NCBI RefSeq assembly: GCF_001975785.1
Contig: NZ_MSFI01000015.1
Span: forward strand, 1 to 45,535
Source of the DNA: Domibacillus epiphyticus
Lineage (GTDB): Bacteria > Bacillota > Bacilli > Bacillales > Domibacillaceae
DNA length: 45,535 nt
Direction: 5' to 3'
Shown here in pieces: positions 10,037 through 18,201 of the stretch (the first letter of the stretch is position 1; every line of letters begins with the position of its first letter). Below the pieces are notes generated by a model that had not been told where the DNA came from, searched no databases, and was given only the letters and a program-made list of their open reading frames with translations. The position numbers and the translations under genes are program-made.

Positions 10037-11404
10037 TCATTCCTTTTCATAAATTAACAGCATTGACCCAGAGTGTTCGTGAATCGACTTGCGAATTCCC
10101 GGTACCCAGAGCACTGTTCCAGCGGCATCCGTCACGACCGGAAGATGATCCCGAAACGCGAATGGTATCTTTTCGTCAATTAATAAACGGGCCAGCTTTT
10201 TTGAACCGCTCATTCCTTTTAATTGAATTTTGTCCCCTTCCAGCCGTGTCCTAATACAGATTGGCCATTGAAGTTGATCTGATTTCAATTGAAAGCATTC
10301 TGCTTCGGGCGGACATTCTCCTTCTTTTTTTATCGAAAAAACCCCTCCTGCCGGCCAATTTATACGATCCCCAGGAAAGAGAAAGAATTCCGTTTCCTTT
10401 TTCCGGGTATCATCTGCTTGAAAAGAAAACAAACAGTGTTCACCAATTTTTTGAACGATAAGACCGGCTGGAAGGTTCAACTTCGTTGAAGGAGCAGATG
10501 ATTGAAGCAGCTGCAAAATGTGCTGAATATGTAGAAAAGAAAACGCTGTTTTTCCATGATAAAGATAGTTTAATATTAGTTGAATCACCCTTCTTTGTAA
10601 AGGCAAAGGCACTCCTATAAACCGACTGATCTGAAGCGTTACTTTTTCATTCTGCCAAACGGTCAAATGTTCCATTTCCTGCTGCGCAAGCGTCAGTAAA
10701 AAATCTTCATCTTCTTTTCTTTCTTCACTAAAACGCTGTACATGAGTGTGGACTCTTTTATTTTCCTGTTTAATGAATGGCAGCACATTATGGCGAAAAC
10801 GATTCCGGGTGTAATTCAATTTTTGATTGCTTGGATCTTCCCGATACTGGATCATATTTAACTTGCAATAGGAAAGGATTTCTTCTTTCGAAACAATTAA
10901 AAACGGGCGGATAATTGACCCTGATGCAAATGGGCGCTTTACTGGAATTCCCGTGTACGAGTGTGCTCCTCTTGTCAGCTGCATAAACACCGTTTCAATT
11001 TGGTCATCTGCATGATGTGCAGTCGCAAGTTTATTTGCAGCCAGTTCCCCCATTGCTTCTTCAAAAAAAGTGTAGCGGACGCTGCGTGCTGCTTCTTGTA
11101 TGCCCCGTCCCGTTCGCACCGATTCATCTCCCGCATCTATTTGCCCCGCTTTAAAAGGAATAACCCTCTCCCGGCAAAATGATTCAACAAATAACAAATC
11201 CTCGTATGATTCATATCCACGCAGCATATGATCAACATGAACGGCGCTAATCGTAATACCAAATTTTTCACGATGCTCAAATAAAAAATGAAGCAATGCC
11301 ATCGAGTCAGAACCTCCTGATACAGCAACCGCCACGTGATCGCCTGATTGAATAAGCTGATTCGATTGGATAAAGTGTTTAATCTGTTCTTCAAAAGCCT
11401 GCAT
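10037..11404 (-). CDS. tilS: tRNA-Ile lysidine synthetase
   Basis: Converts C34 of the CAU-anticodon tRNA-Ile to lysidine so that it reads AUA. The PP-loop motif SGGSDS is at residues 29-34 after the start I prefer. The rest follows the TilS plan: N-terminal ATP pyrophosphatase domain, helical middle, C-terminal domain ending in a conserved WVPGIRKS segment. The frame is open to 11551, but ATG at 11404 has GGAG 8 bases before it and gives 455 residues, close to the usual length; the 49-residue extension is Lys/Arg-rich and is overlapped by the end of yabT. Confidence 0.93.
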   Translation of the reverse strand: MQAFEEQIKHFIQSNQLIQSGDHVAVAVSGGSDSMALLHFLFEHREKFGITISAVHVDHMLRGYESYEDLLFVESFCRERVIPFKAGQIDAGDESVRTGRGIQEAARSVRYTFFEEAMGELAANKLATAHHADDQIETVFMQLTRGAHSYTGIPVKRPFASGSIIRPFLIVSKEEILSYCKLNMIQYREDPSNQKLNYTRNRFRHNVLPFIKQENKRVHTHVQRFSEERKEDEDFLLTLAQQEMEHLTVWQNEKVTLQISRFIGVPLPLQRRVIQLILNYLYHGKTAFSFLHIQHILQLLQSSAPSTKLNLPAGLIVQKIGEHCLFSFQADDTRKKETEFFLFPGDRINWPAGGVFSIKKEGECPPEAECFQLKSDQLQWPICIRTRLEGDKIQLKGMSGSKKLARLLIDEKIPFAFRDHLPVVTDAAGTVLWVPGIRKSIHEHSGSMLLIYEKE

Positions 11405-11433
11405 AGTTCCCGCTCCGCTTCTCATCGTTTCTT

Positions 11434-12324
11434 TCAGTGTAACAAAAATAGAACACACACGACGGTTAAAATAATAAACAAAACGGGCCACTTTCGTAAT
11501 TTTTTCTTTTGTTTTTTTCTTTTCCTTAACGCTTCTCTTCCTGACAAACAAACAAGCAATTCTTTTTTCATTGTCAATGCACAGTCATATTGACCATGTA
11601 GTGCGTTTTTTAATATTGGTGCCGCTTTACGGAGAACCAACGAAGAATCAATAATGTCAACAAGACGATCGATCCGGCCCGATACTTCCTGCACTTCATT
11701 TTTGTGCACAAGTGCCACTGTTAACACAGTGGCAGCGAATAAATCATAAGACGGTTCAGCTTCTCGTGTCCCTGAATGCCAAGCCGCCCTGTCGTAAAGA
11801 GCCGTGTACTCTTTAACGGAACGCCCCAGCTTCGTAATGCCACCCATATCGACAGCTCGAATAAGATGTGCCGATCCCGAAACGATAAAGTTTTCCGGCT
11901 TTAAGTCACCCATTATTTTTCCGGATTGATGAAGCGGTGCTAAAAAATCAAGAAGCCGAAGCAAAATAATGAAGCTCCACTCTTTTTTTTTGCTCCTCAT
12001 AAATGTATGAAGCATCAGTCCGTCAATGTACTCCATAATATAAAAAGGGTAAATCACACCATTTTTTTCTACATCGTCCGCCTCAATAAAAAAAGGTCCG
12101 GGAGAAAATCCCCTGACCGGTTCGAGTGATTGCAATGTGTTTGTTTCAGCTGCGACCGCAGAAGAATCGGCAAATTTTAATGCTGCCTGTCCGATTGCCC
12201 CCCTCACGAGATAAACGATTCCATTCGCCCCCCGGCCGATTTCTCTTTCCACATGCCACTTATGTCCGGTCCATTTCCCGTATAAGATCTCACCCGGCAC
12301 GGCTTCATATCGTTTTTTCATCAT
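11434..12324 (-). CDS. yabT: Serine/threonine protein kinase YabT
   Basis: Hanks-type kinase. Visible are the glycine loop IGRGANGIVYLV, ALKFAD with the ATP lysine, the catalytic loop MGDLKPENFIV, and DMGG in place of DFG, as in B. subtilis YabT. It ends in a basic stretch followed by one membrane segment (WPVLFIILTVVCVLFLL), so the kinase should be tail-anchored. B. subtilis YabT is active in sporulation and is stimulated by DNA. The start overlaps the end of yabS by 20 bases; ATG at 12324 or the next codon 12321 are equally possible, with a weak GGAT before them. Part of the spoIIE-yabS-yabT-tilS-hprT run. Confidence 0.9.
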   Translation of the reverse strand: MMKKRYEAVPGEILYGKWTGHKWHVEREIGRGANGIVYLVRGAIGQAALKFADSSAVAAETNTLQSLEPVRGFSPGPFFIEADDVEKNGVIYPFYIMEYIDGLMLHTFMRSKKKEWSFIILLRLLDFLAPLHQSGKIMGDLKPENFIVSGSAHLIRAVDMGGITKLGRSVKEYTALYDRAAWHSGTREAEPSYDLFAATVLTVALVHKNEVQEVSGRIDRLVDIIDSSLVLRKAAPILKNALHGQYDCALTMKKELLVCLSGREALRKRKKQKKKLRKWPVLFIILTVVCVLFLLH

Positions 12325-13006
12325 ATTCATCCATTTCAAGAAACGAAGAGAGCGCCTGTCTAATGGCTGGACCTGTCGGGGTAATACCGCCTGATGCAAG
12401 CTGCGGAAACGATTCAGCTAATTTTTTTGCATCGGATGTCCAGCTAATTCGCTCTTCTGCCGCACTGTATTTCCCAGGAAATGTCCACAAAGAAAATGAA
12501 GAATCTCCACTTCGCGACTGCATAGTAACCGACAGGTCGTACAATGCTTCTTTAACAGCCGGAAGTTTTTTCTTCATGCTGGCGCTTATATCTGTTAATA
12601 TGAGCAATTTTAATGCCGCTTCTTCGCTAATCTCTTCTACCTTTTCCGCAATTTCGCTTCTTTTTTCAGGAGGCAGAGATTCAACACGAGCATCGTTGTT
12701 TAAAATTTCCCGCAGCTCTTGATTTATAATGCTGTAAATCGTACCGGTCATCGCCTGTCTTGTCACATTAACCACTGTTTCTGATAACGATTGAGCCCGT
12801 ACAATCCGGCTCTCTCCGCCACCGGACCTCGCGATCGCTTCAATTTCCTGAAGCCCTTCTGCCCGGCCGCTGTCATCAACAATACCAATTACATTTACAG
12901 TAATGCCGCACTGTAAAGCGTAAGCAGCCATCGCAGCCGGATCTTCTCCAGCATTTGAGCAGCCGTCTGTTAATAAAAGCAGCTGTCTGATCGTCCCCAT
13001 ATTCAT
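12305..13006 (-). CDS. yabS: VWA-domain protein YabS
   Basis: The N terminus LLLLTDGCSNAG resembles the beginning of a von Willebrand A-type fold with a partial metal site, and a second motif ILTDISASMKKK sits near residue 135, so two VWA-like units may be present. Function is unknown; in B. subtilis it lies between spoIIE and yabT, as here. 233 residues. Start supported by GGCGGAG 6 bases before the ATG. Overlaps yabT. The clustering of a VWA protein with the kinase YabT suggests, but does not show, a functional pair. Confidence 0.85.
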   Translation of the reverse strand: MNMGTIRQLLLLTDGCSNAGEDPAAMAAYALQCGITVNVIGIVDDSGRAEGLQEIEAIARSGGGESRIVRAQSLSETVVNVTRQAMTGTIYSIINQELREILNNDARVESLPPEKRSEIAEKVEEISEEAALKLLILTDISASMKKKLPAVKEALYDLSVTMQSRSGDSSFSLWTFPGKYSAAEERISWTSDAKKLAESFPQLASGGITPTGPAIRQALSSFLEMDEYDEKTI

Positions 13007-13059
13007 GATCGTCTCCGCCTTTCATTGTTTTTCTACATAATCGACGGAAATAAGCAAAA

Positions 13060-15534
13060 TTATACAGCCCGGCGTCTTGTTGGACGTTTTTTCTTTTTCT
13101 CAGACGGTTCAACATCATAAACAGGAATTGCGGCCCATTCCGGTAGGTTATGCTCTACACGCGCTACACATAGAGTCATATCATCTTTTATTTGGCCAGA
13201 CTGTGTGCGAATCACTTCCTCCATTAATAAGTCAGCAAACTGCTGCGGATCATTCGTTTCGATCGATTTAATTTTTCGCTTCATCCACATATCCGCATTT
13301 TCAATAAAATCAGGACCTTCAAAAACCCCGTCACTCATCATGATCAGTAAGTCACCGGATTTCAGCTGTTCATGGACCGTTTCCACTTCGAATTGCTGCA
13401 AGATGCCAATTGGTATATTGCCTGCCTCTACTTTAAGTACTTGATCGCCGCGCTTAATAAAACTTGGGGATGATGCAACCTTTAAAAAGACCGTTCTCGC
13501 ATCCTGCAAATCAATAATAGCTAAATCGAGCGTTGAAAAGACCTCATCGGTTGTCCGCAATGATAAAATGGAATTAATTGATTTTACTGCTACTTTTTCT
13601 TCAATGCCAGACTGCAATATTTGCTTTAATAAACTGATTGTGGCGCTGCTTTCTTCGTGCGCCCGATTTCCGTTACCCATTCCATCGCTAATCGCAAGCG
13701 CAAATTTACCGATTCCAATTTCAATCGCTGAATACGAATCACCTGATACGAGTCCACCCCCTTTGGCCGCATGAGCTAGACCTGTCACCACACGGAATGC
13801 TTTTGCGGATCGAAATACGCTTCTTACACCAGAGCCGTCCTCCTGTTCACGGACAACGATGATATATTCATCCAATAAATCGGATAAAATCGGTGCAATG
13901 ATCTTTTCACTTTCGCCGTGCCCTTTTGAATATGGGATCGTCATTTCGATATCAATCGCGCCTTTTTGAACACTAAATACGTCAATATCGGTAATTTCCA
14001 TTCCAAATGATTCGATCGCAGACGTTATCTTTTCTTCCTGTGTACAATGTGTTGCTTCTTCACGCTGCATTTCCTTAGCAAAATCTCTCATCACTTTGGA
14101 CACGCCTTCTAGCTGATCCGCCACAATTTTCCGGCTATCCCGCATTTGCTGTTTTAACTTTTTATTCGCACGGTAGTATGTCAGCTGTGAGCGGATCTCT
14201 TCTTCCACACGGTTTGGACGGAAACATCGGCTCTCAAGCTCTTTTGAAAGTTTTGGAGACAAGAACTCCTTTCCTGCATCGGCTTCCTCCAGCACATTTT
14301 TCATTAGCTCATACGTTTCTTCAAATTGATATGCCCAGCACTGTTCTTTTTTGAAGCACGTTTGACACGTTTTTGCCGTAATGCCGCTTAAAAACAAATC
14401 AATCTCTCGTTCTTCTCCTTCCTGCCTGTGCTCTGACTGCGAAAAACTGTGTGCTAAGGCATCAAATAAATCTGAAAACTGATCCATCCTGTCTGCGGTT
14501 ACATCTCTTATTTTTCTCAAATACCTCTGTTGTTCAATCGAATGTTCCGCCGTTCCAGGGATTAATTTTGACACATGGTCTGTCCACGTTTTTGGCGTCA
14601 TAAATAATAATAGTGCCGCTGCGGCTGATTCATAAAAAGCCGTCATATTCGTTACATTTCCTTCCCCGTAAAAGCCGGCCAGCACAGTAGCAGCCATTAA
14701 CCCGGAAACCGCTCCGCCCCGTTTCCATTCTTTAAATAAGCCGCCTAGAAGCCCTGCAAAGGCAAGAATACTCATTTCATGAAAATCATTGATCCCGGCT
14801 AAACTTAAAATAAGCCCGCTCACAACACCGGCTGCTGATCCAAACGCCGCACCGGATAAGAAAGAAATGGTTGTGACAAGATACCTGGCTGCAATATGAT
14901 CTGCCGCAAGACCGCCTATTGACCATCCAACCAATCCAGTCGCCGCTGATGCGAATACAATAAGGATTCCGATCCATTCTTCTGTTTTTAACGTGCGAAT
15001 TCGTCCAGACAAGGATAAAAACGGGATACATTGCATAAAGATAAGTGTCAGCACGAATGCAAGTGATGCTTCCACAGCAGCCAGAACAAGATCATACGCT
15101 GGCAAAAATTCCTGACCATTAACCATATAGGCAAAAACACTTTTTACGGCAAGAGTCGTGAAAAAGACAAAAAACGGAATGGGTGCTGTTTCTCCTTTAT
15201 GAAGAGATTTAAATATGCGGTGTAAAACAAGGAAACAAAGTAAAACCATGAAGGTGCTGGCCACATTCAGCGCTGAAACTGAAAATGCCCCTGCGAGAAC
15301 TGACACAAACACCCGTGGAGCCATATCTTTTCTCATAACAAAAACAGCCGCGAAAAAAGAAAGGGCAAATGGAGATAGCTGCGAAAGCAATAAAGCCCGT
15401 CCAAATAAAAAGCCCGCCGGAAACAATATCCAGCCGCGATCAAGTAAATAAAAAGCTGTTTTCCCCGCCAACCCGCTGCTCCATTTCCGGTCGAGAACTA
15501 CTTTTCCTGTCACCCCGTGCTCTGCTTTTTGCAA
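13060..15534 (-). CDS. spoIIE: Stage II sporulation protein E, membrane PP2C phosphatase
   Basis: Dephosphorylates SpoIIAA to free SigF in the forespore and takes part in the polar division switch. The first third is strongly hydrophobic (about ten membrane segments to residue about 320). A central region contains a cysteine cluster (KTCQTCFKKEQC), followed by the C-terminal PP2C domain with SDGMGNGNRAHEE and LLIMMSDGVFEG metal-binding motifs. 824 residues is normal. The start codon is TTG with GGGGAG about 9 bases upstream. The promoter has the hallmarks of Spo0A control (see promoter entry). yabS follows 53 bases later. Confidence 0.97.
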   Translation of the reverse strand: MQKAEHGVTGKVVLDRKWSSGLAGKTAFYLLDRGWILFPAGFLFGRALLLSQLSPFALSFFAAVFVMRKDMAPRVFVSVLAGAFSVSALNVASTFMVLLCFLVLHRIFKSLHKGETAPIPFFVFFTTLAVKSVFAYMVNGQEFLPAYDLVLAAVEASLAFVLTLIFMQCIPFLSLSGRIRTLKTEEWIGILIVFASAATGLVGWSIGGLAADHIAARYLVTTISFLSGAAFGSAAGVVSGLILSLAGINDFHEMSILAFAGLLGGLFKEWKRGGAVSGLMAATVLAGFYGEGNVTNMTAFYESAAAALLLFMTPKTWTDHVSKLIPGTAEHSIEQQRYLRKIRDVTADRMDQFSDLFDALAHSFSQSEHRQEGEEREIDLFLSGITAKTCQTCFKKEQCWAYQFEETYELMKNVLEEADAGKEFLSPKLSKELESRCFRPNRVEEEIRSQLTYYRANKKLKQQMRDSRKIVADQLEGVSKVMRDFAKEMQREEATHCTQEEKITSAIESFGMEITDIDVFSVQKGAIDIEMTIPYSKGHGESEKIIAPILSDLLDEYIIVVREQEDGSGVRSVFRSAKAFRVVTGLAHAAKGGGLVSGDSYSAIEIGIGKFALAISDGMGNGNRAHEESSATISLLKQILQSGIEEKVAVKSINSILSLRTTDEVFSTLDLAIIDLQDARTVFLKVASSPSFIKRGDQVLKVEAGNIPIGILQQFEVETVHEQLKSGDLLIMMSDGVFEGPDFIENADMWMKRKIKSIETNDPQQFADLLMEEVIRTQSGQIKDDMTLCVARVEHNLPEWAAIPVYDVEPSEKKKKRPTRRRAV

Positions 15535-15567
15535 CTCAACCCACTCCCCTTTTTATTATTACGATGA

Positions 15568-15600
15568 AGTATAAAAGAAAGCGGCTTCAAACTTTGTCAA
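15568..15600 (-). promoter_or_regulatory. spoIIE promoter, SigA with 21-bp spacer
   Basis: Minus strand TTGACA (15600-15595), exactly 21 bp, TATACT (15573-15568). The same unusually long spacer is known for B. subtilis spoIIE, where Spo0A-phosphate activates a SigA promoter. A perfect Spo0A box lies 27 bp upstream of the -35. Confidence 0.8.
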
Positions 15601-15626
15601 ACGAAGGAAATTTTCCCAAAAAATCG

Positions 15627-15635
15627 TTCGACAAA
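15627..15635 (-). promoter_or_regulatory. Spo0A box upstream of spoIIE
   Basis: TTTGTCGAA on the minus strand is a perfect match to the core 0A box TGTCGAA. A second, 8-of-9 match (TTTGTCAAA in plus orientation, 15593-15601) overlaps the -35 hexamer. Confidence 0.75.
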
Positions 15636-15660
15636 ATTACATCATTTATAAAAAATAATG

Positions 15661-15689
15661 TTGACATTTCATTCGCCTGCAGTTATTAT
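15661..15689 (+). promoter_or_regulatory. SigA promoter of the tRNA-Met/tRNA-Glu pair
   Basis: Plus strand TTGACA (15661-15666), 17-bp spacer, TATTAT (15684-15689), 33 bases before the tRNA-Met gene. It is divergent from the spoIIE promoter, with the Spo0A box between the two. Confidence 0.8.
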
Positions 15690-15722
15690 ATTCATTGTGC
15701 TGTAAGAGAAAGCGCGTTATTT

Positions 15723-15796
15723 GGCGGTGTAGCTCAGCTGGCTAGAGCGTACGGTTCATACCCGTGAGGTCGGGGGTTCGATCCCCTCCGCCGCTA
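15723..15796 (+). tRNA. tRNA-Met (CAT), elongator type
   Basis: Full cloverleaf: acceptor pairs GGCGGTG with CGCCGCT, D arm with AGCTCAGCTGGCTAGAGC, anticodon stem ACGG/CCGT around loop TTCATAC (anticodon CAT), T arm with GGTTCGATCC. The acceptor starts with G1 pairing to T72, not the C-A mismatch of initiators. CCA is not encoded (TAATGG follows). The D and anticodon arms fit elongator Met better than the lysidine-type Ile tRNA. Confidence 0.95.
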
Positions 15797-15871
15797 TAAT
15801 GGTTGGCTGTAACGACTGTTTAGTTGTTTATAACACGAGAAGCTGTTCGTTGAAGCAGATAATAATAATAA

Positions 15872-15943
15872 GGCCCCTTGGTCAAGCGGTTAAGACACCG
15901 CCCTTTCACGGCGGTAACACGGGTTCGAATCCCGTAGGGGTCA
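15872..15943 (+). tRNA. tRNA-Glu (TTC)
   Basis: Acceptor GGCCCCT pairs with AGGGGTC; anticodon stem CCGCC/GGCGG around loop CTTTCAC gives anticodon TTC. T arm ACGGG/CCCGT around TTCGAAT. CCA is not encoded. It follows tRNA-Met by 75 bases and shares its promoter and the terminator at 15951. Confidence 0.96.
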
Positions 15944-15950
15944 TCTCAAA

Positions 15951-15986
15951 AAGGATCGGCGAGCATAGCTCGCTGATCCTTTTTTC
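15951..15986 (+). terminator. Bidirectional terminator between tRNA-Glu and the epimerase gene
   Basis: A 14-bp stem with one wobble pair (15951-15964 with 15968-15981, 3-nt loop). On the plus strand it runs into TTTTTTC after the tRNAs; on the minus strand into TTTTTG after the epimerase gene whose stop is at 15989. It serves convergent transcription units. Confidence 0.9.
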
Positions 15987-15988
15987 TT

Positions 15989-17065
15989 TTAATTTAATGT
16001 AAAAAAGTCGTACCCGATCCCTGGATTTTCATTTAATTTAATAATCGGTCCTTGAAAAGGAGACATTTTGTCATCGTTGTCCTCCAACCATAACGGTGCA
16101 TCAAGATCAATTTTTACAATGTTCGGATGAGCACAGGCTAGATGGGCAGCCGCCAAAACACCCGGGACGCTTTCCATCATGCTTCCCATCATACACGGTA
16201 TTCCACCGGCTTCCGCTATATCGGCAATTTGCATGGCGCGGACAATTCCCCCCGTTTTCATTAGCTTAATGTTTAACAAATCCACCGCCTTCTTTTGAAT
16301 TAATTCCAGCGCCTGATCGGGGGAAAATACACTTTCATCAGCCATAATTGGTGTATACACTTGATCTGTCACATATTTTAATGAATCTATATCGCCTGCT
16401 GGAACAGGCTGTTCGATTAGTTCAATTTGTAAACAAGCATCTTCCCATCCGTTAATAATTTTTACCGCTTCTTTTTTACCCCAGCCTTGATTAGCGTCTA
16501 TGCGAATTTGAATAGATGGCCCAACCGCCTCACGTATCGCTTTTATTCTTTCAACATCTTTCCGTCCATCAATCCCAGCTTTTATTTTCAGTGTTTTAAA
16601 CCCTTTTTCAACACCTGCCAAAGAATCTTCAACCATTGTCTCCGTCTCATTAATGCTGATTGTCAAATCATTTTCAAGAACATTGGTTTCCCCTCCTAGC
16701 ACCTGATAAAGAGGAAGTCCCAAAAGCTTAGAATACGTATCGAACAACGCCAATTCAAAACCTGCTTTTGCACTTGTATTGCCGATGCATGATGATTGAA
16801 CGGCTCTTGAAAGACTCGATATTTGTAAAATATTTCTCCCTATGAACCTTGGGATAAGAATATTTTTCACTATCGATTCCATGCTTTGAATCGTTTCCCC
16901 TGTGATGACGGCAGCCGGCGATGCTGTACCAATTCCAAACATCCCGTTTTCTAGTTCTATGCGCATCATAACGATTTCAATATCATTCACTGCCCTCAAT
17001 GCAGTCACGAACGGTTTTTTTAACTTCAAGCGCCGTTTTTTTACCTCTACTCTCGTTATTTTCAA
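15989..17065 (-). CDS. Dipeptide epimerase (L-Ala-D/L-Glu epimerase-like, enolase superfamily)
   Basis: 358-residue member of the muconate-lactonizing subgroup. Catalytic positions line up by eye with the B. subtilis L-Ala-D/L-Glu epimerase YkfB: KIK with K162, metal ligands D190, E218 and D243 (in IDANQGW, IEQP, MADES), second base K267 in NIKLMK, and the C-terminal IDLDAPLW whose DxD (D320, D322) binds the dipeptide amino group. A role in recycling murein peptides is the best guess. Start is TTG at 17065 with GGAGGG 6 bases upstream; an overlapping ATG is out of frame. It sits between yabR and the tRNAs, a place where B. subtilis has no such gene, and is closed off by terminators on both sides. 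Confidence 0.88.
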   Translation of the reverse strand: MKITRVEVKKRRLKLKKPFVTALRAVNDIEIVMMRIELENGMFGIGTASPAAVITGETIQSMESIVKNILIPRFIGRNILQISSLSRAVQSSCIGNTSAKAGFELALFDTYSKLLGLPLYQVLGGETNVLENDLTISINETETMVEDSLAGVEKGFKTLKIKAGIDGRKDVERIKAIREAVGPSIQIRIDANQGWGKKEAVKIINGWEDACLQIELIEQPVPAGDIDSLKYVTDQVYTPIMADESVFSPDQALELIQKKAVDLLNIKLMKTGGIVRAMQIADIAEAGGIPCMMGSMMESVPGVLAAAHLACAHPNIVKIDLDAPLWLEDNDDKMSPFQGPIIKLNENPGIGYDFFTLN

Positions 17066-17184
17066 TCATATCCCTCCATCAAAAACAGGATGATGATTTA
17101 CAATATCGCTTTACTCTTCTCCATAGAACCCCAATTTTGATTCTTTTACTTCAACCTTTACTATAATAGATAATTATTAAACAC

Positions 17185-17223
17185 ATAAAAAAATGGACCT
17201 GAATGTAACTATTCAGATCCATT
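17185..17223 (-). terminator. Terminator after yabR
   Basis: A 13-bp stem with one wobble (17192-17204 with 17211-17223, 6-nt loop) followed by T7 on the minus strand, about 35 bases after the yabR stop. The 120 bases from here to the epimerase start are AT-rich; I could not fix a promoter in them. Confidence 0.9.
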
Positions 17224-17258
17224 GAAAAATTCTAATTATATATCGACAGGCAGCAACG

Positions 17259-17699
17259 TTAGCCTCGTCTTCCGCCTCTTCCTCCGCGGCGAGAGTCCGT
17301 TTGACGCTTTAACGTTGAAATGCGTTCTTCGCTGTCTTTCAAGAAACGGGCCATTTTCGACTCAAAGTTCTCGACTGGCGGTTGTCCACCACCACGCGGT
17401 CCTTTTTGACGGAAATCACCCTGGCGTTGTGGACGCGGACGATATTGCGTTTGCGGCGCCGGATTATCTTTTGCTTTACGAATGGATAAACCGATTTTAC
17501 CGTCTTTCTCAACATTCAATACTTTTACTTCCACTTCATCGCCGACAGTCAGGTGATCATTAATGTCTTTGACATAATTATCCGCCACTTCACTAATGTG
17601 AACGAGACCAGTCGAACCTCCCGGCAATTCAACGAACGCACCAAACTTTGTAATGCCGGTTACTTTACCCTGTAACTTGCTGCCCACTTCGATTGACAT
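17259..17699 (-). CDS. yabR: S1-domain RNA-binding protein YabR
   Basis: One S1 domain fills the first 75 residues (VGSKLQGKVTGITKFGAFVELPGGSTGLVHISEVADNYV and following), the fold of polynucleotide phosphorylase and ribosomal S1 repeats. The rest is basic and low complexity, ending in a Arg-Gly-rich tail typical of RNA-binding extensions. 146 residues, somewhat longer than recalled B. subtilis YabR. AAGGAGG before the ATG. It has a near-consensus promoter and its own terminator. The exact RNA target is unknown. Confidence 0.92.
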   Translation of the reverse strand: MSIEVGSKLQGKVTGITKFGAFVELPGGSTGLVHISEVADNYVKDINDHLTVGDEVEVKVLNVEKDGKIGLSIRKAKDNPAPQTQYRPRPQRQGDFRQKGPRGGGQPPVENFESKMARFLKDSEERISTLKRQTDSRRGGRGGRRG

Positions 17700-17742
17700 A
17701 AAAAAATTGTTCCTCCTTAAAATTGTTCGAACTTTACTTAAT

Positions 17743-17770
17743 ATTATAGTACGTAAAAAAAGAGTGTCAA
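17743..17770 (-). promoter_or_regulatory. Near-consensus SigA promoter of yabR
   Basis: Minus strand TTGACA (17770-17765), 16-bp spacer, TATAAT (17748-17743), both perfect hexamers. The -35 is formed by loop and stem bases of the divIC terminator. Confidence 0.8.
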
Positions 17771-17779
17771 TAAGACACT
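17754..17779 (-). terminator. Terminator after divIC
   Basis: Stem AGTGTC/GACACT (17763-17768 with 17774-17779, 5-nt loop) followed by CTTTTTTT on the minus strand. The short stem is weaker than most here; it overlaps the yabR -35 hexamer. Confidence 0.7.
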
Positions 17780-17785
17780 GCTTTC

Positions 17786-18184
17786 TTACTCTTTCACTTG
17801 CTGCTCTTTTTGATCCGATTCAGGAATATTAAAGATAATTTCCCCTTCTTCAGACAGAAAATAGTCTTTCCGGGCAAGATCCGCAATATACTCGTCGTCC
17901 TTTAGCCGTTCCAGTTCTTCTTCCGATTGTTTTTCCTGCTTTTCCAGTTCAGCCAGCTGCTGTTTTGCTTCAGCAAGTTTTTCCTCTTTTGCTTCTAGAC
18001 TCGTAGATTGTGTTGCAACAGCGGACATCATCGCACCAAGAACAATAAGTGCGATCACCCCAAACGCTGTCAATCTCCGCATGAGTTTTCTTTTTTGCCG
18101 TAATTGAAACATTGATTTTTTTTCTTGAGTCGATATGAACGCGTTTTTCAACGATGACACTTTTTCCCGGTTCAATCCGCGCAT
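17786..18184 (-). CDS. divIC: Cell division protein DivIC
   Basis: FtsB-like bitopic protein of the divisome, partner of DivIB and FtsL. A basic cytoplasmic N terminus (RQKRKLMRRL) precedes one membrane segment (about residues 38-57), then a coiled coil rich in Glu, Lys and Leu, and the family's YIADLARKDYFLSEEGEIIFNIPE near the C terminus. The ATG at 18184 has GGAGG 7 bases upstream; the longer frame to 18262 runs into yabQ. 132 residues is typical. Downstream of yabP-yabQ, as in B. subtilis. Confidence 0.94.
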   Translation of the reverse strand: MRGLNREKVSSLKNAFISTQEKKSMFQLRQKRKLMRRLTAFGVIALIVLGAMMSAVATQSTSLEAKEEKLAEAKQQLAELEKQEKQSEEELERLKDDEYIADLARKDYFLSEEGEIIFNIPESDQKEQQVKE

Positions 18185-18201
18185 CGGAGTTCCTCCAACA
18201 T

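Noticed and set aside
15369-15767. 132-codon plus-strand open frame running into the tRNA-Met gene
   Set aside because: It overlaps the spoIIE start, both promoters and the tRNA; no binding site or domain, so it is not a gene.
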